From positions 1-7,758 of the forward strand of contig JAESUD010000348.1 of the NCBI GenBank assembly GCA_016763335.1: a stretch of 7,758 bases of DNA. The letters run 5' to 3'. Within the stretch, counting starts at the first letter, position 1. The number at the start of each line of letters is the position of its first letter. Positions 6,955-7,758 of the stretch are shown one piece after another. A model generated the notes under the pieces. The model was given only the letters and a program-made list of their open reading frames with translations. It was not told the DNA's origin and did not search any database. This DNA comes from Emcibacteraceae bacterium (GTDB lineage Bacteria > Pseudomonadota > Alphaproteobacteria > Sphingomonadales > Emcibacteraceae). A program made the translations under genes and the position numbers.

Positions 6955-7758
6955 ATGAAACAAAAAGAAATTGCTTATAGCATTGTCGATGTTTTTACCG
7001 ACACCCGCTTTCGGGGAAATCCATTAGCGGTAATTCATGACGGACGAGCACTTGACGGTGAAGAGATGCAATCCATTACCCGCGAGTTTGGATTTTCGGA
7101 AACCTCTTTCATATTGCCACCATTAAATGCCGGATCAACGGCACAGGTGAGAATTTTTACCCCTGGCGAAGAAGTACCCTTCGCTGGACATCCCAATATT
7201 GGCACGGCATATATTGTCGCAACCAAACAGACTGCCGCAAGCTGGGATGGCGCAGATGAACTTAGCTTCGATGAGCTTGGCGGATTGGTAAGCATCAATC
7301 TGTTTCGTGAAAATAATAAGGTGGTTGGTGCAAAGTTAAAGGCACCGCAAGCATTGGAAATACGGGGCGAGTGCAGCTCAAGTCTTGTTGCTGCTTGTCT
7401 AGGGCATAAACCTGACAATATTTTGGAAACGCGCTTCAAACCATGTGTCGCCAGTGTCGGGTTACCATTTGCATTTGTTGAACTTTCCGATTTAGACGCA
7501 CTTCAGTCAATTGAACTTGATATTTCATCCTTTAAAGCGGCAGCGAAAGCCGGGCCGGAAACTGTCGACGGTTTTTGCCTTTGCGCCTTTGTGGTCACCG
7601 ATGAAGATGAGACAAGTATCAGTGTACGTTCAAGAGTTGTTTCACCGTTAGGTCACCCAATCGAAGACCCGGCCACGGGCAGTGCATCCGGTGCTTTGGG
7701 CGGTTTATTAAGACTTGGGCGAACAGATGATGATTTCACGGTGAATATAACACAGGGC
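6955..7758 (+). CDS. PhzF-family isomerase-like protein (right end cut by window edge)
   Basis: The frame is open from ATG 6955 to the window end, giving 268 residues without a stop; family members are commonly about 260 to 310, so only a short tail should be missing. PhzF proteins have a two-lobed diaminopimelate-epimerase-like fold and the characterised one isomerizes a phenazine precursor; most relatives have unknown substrates. Seen: VDVFTDTRFRGNPLAVI (11-27), GFSETSF (46-52) with E49 matching the catalytic glutamate, FTPGEEVPFAGHPNIGTA (68-85) with the conserved GHP, and IEDPATGSASGALGG (236-250) from the second lobe. No phenazine genes are nearby, so phenazine synthesis is not implied. 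The ATG directly abuts the TAA of the carboxypeptidase gene in the same frame, and GAGAG (6945-6949) five bases upstream serves as ribosome site, so co-transcription and coupled translation are likely. No signal peptide is seen, so it is cytoplasmic. Confidence 0.93.
   Translation, partial: MKQKEIAYSIVDVFTDTRFRGNPLAVIHDGRALDGEEMQSITREFGFSETSFILPPLNAGSTAQVRIFTPGEEVPFAGHPNIGTAYIVATKQTAASWDGADELSFDELGGLVSINLFRENNKVVGAKLKAPQALEIRGECSSSLVAACLGHKPDNILETRFKPCVASVGLPFAFVELSDLDALQSIELDISSFKAAAKAGPETVDGFCLCAFVVTDEDETSISVRSRVVSPLGHPIEDPATGSASGALGGLLRLGRTDDDFTVNITQG

Noticed and set aside
7035..7439. A 134-codon minus-strand reading frame opposite the PhzF-like gene
   Set aside because: The opposite strand codes clearly for conserved PhzF motifs throughout; the antisense frame shows no family features.
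6955..7758. Phenazine biosynthesis gene cluster
   Set aside because: Only a PhzF-family member is present and this family is widespread outside phenazine producers; no other phz genes are seen.

Overview
The window reads as a chromosomal segment of a Gram-negative bacterium with moderately low GC content. A marine alphaproteobacterium fits the style of the proteins best, but this is an impression from protein families and composition, not a proven assignment. There are six protein-coding genes and no sign of RNA genes, insertion sequences, CRISPR arrays or phage genes. The two outermost genes run off the window edges.

Minus-strand block (bases 1 to 4186, read right to left): a PLP-dependent threonine/serine dehydratase or serine racemase-type enzyme (4186-3203) is followed after one base by a gamma-carbonic anhydrase-like hexapeptide-repeat protein (3201-2635). 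A 115-base AT-rich gap then leads to an unusual asparagine-synthase-related protein that lacks a glutaminase cysteine (2519-999). A further 148-base gap, holding a candidate promoter and a near-perfect 17-base dyad, leads to the N-terminal 283 residues of an AGCS-family sodium:alanine/glycine symporter (850-1).

Plus-strand block (4390 to 7758): a short divergent intergenic region with candidate promoters in both directions separates the blocks. A secreted M14-family zinc carboxypeptidase of 854 residues (4390-6954) carries a C-terminal domain resembling a class I glutamine-amidotransferase fold. It is followed with zero spacing (stop codon directly abutting ATG) by a PhzF-family protein (6955 onward), incomplete at the right edge.

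Most genes fit ordinary amino-acid and peptide use: export of a carboxypeptidase that would release amino acids from peptides, sodium-driven uptake of small amino acids, and PLP-dependent deamination or racemization of hydroxy-amino acids. The gene that fits least is the asparagine-synthase-like one. It keeps the ATP-binding PP-loop but has lost the ammonia-generating cysteine and the usual acidic signature near its active site, and it is more AT-rich than its neighbours in the rows sampled. No partner genes of a known peptide-cyclase or antibiotic pathway are visible. I do not see a clear previously undescribed multi-gene system here.
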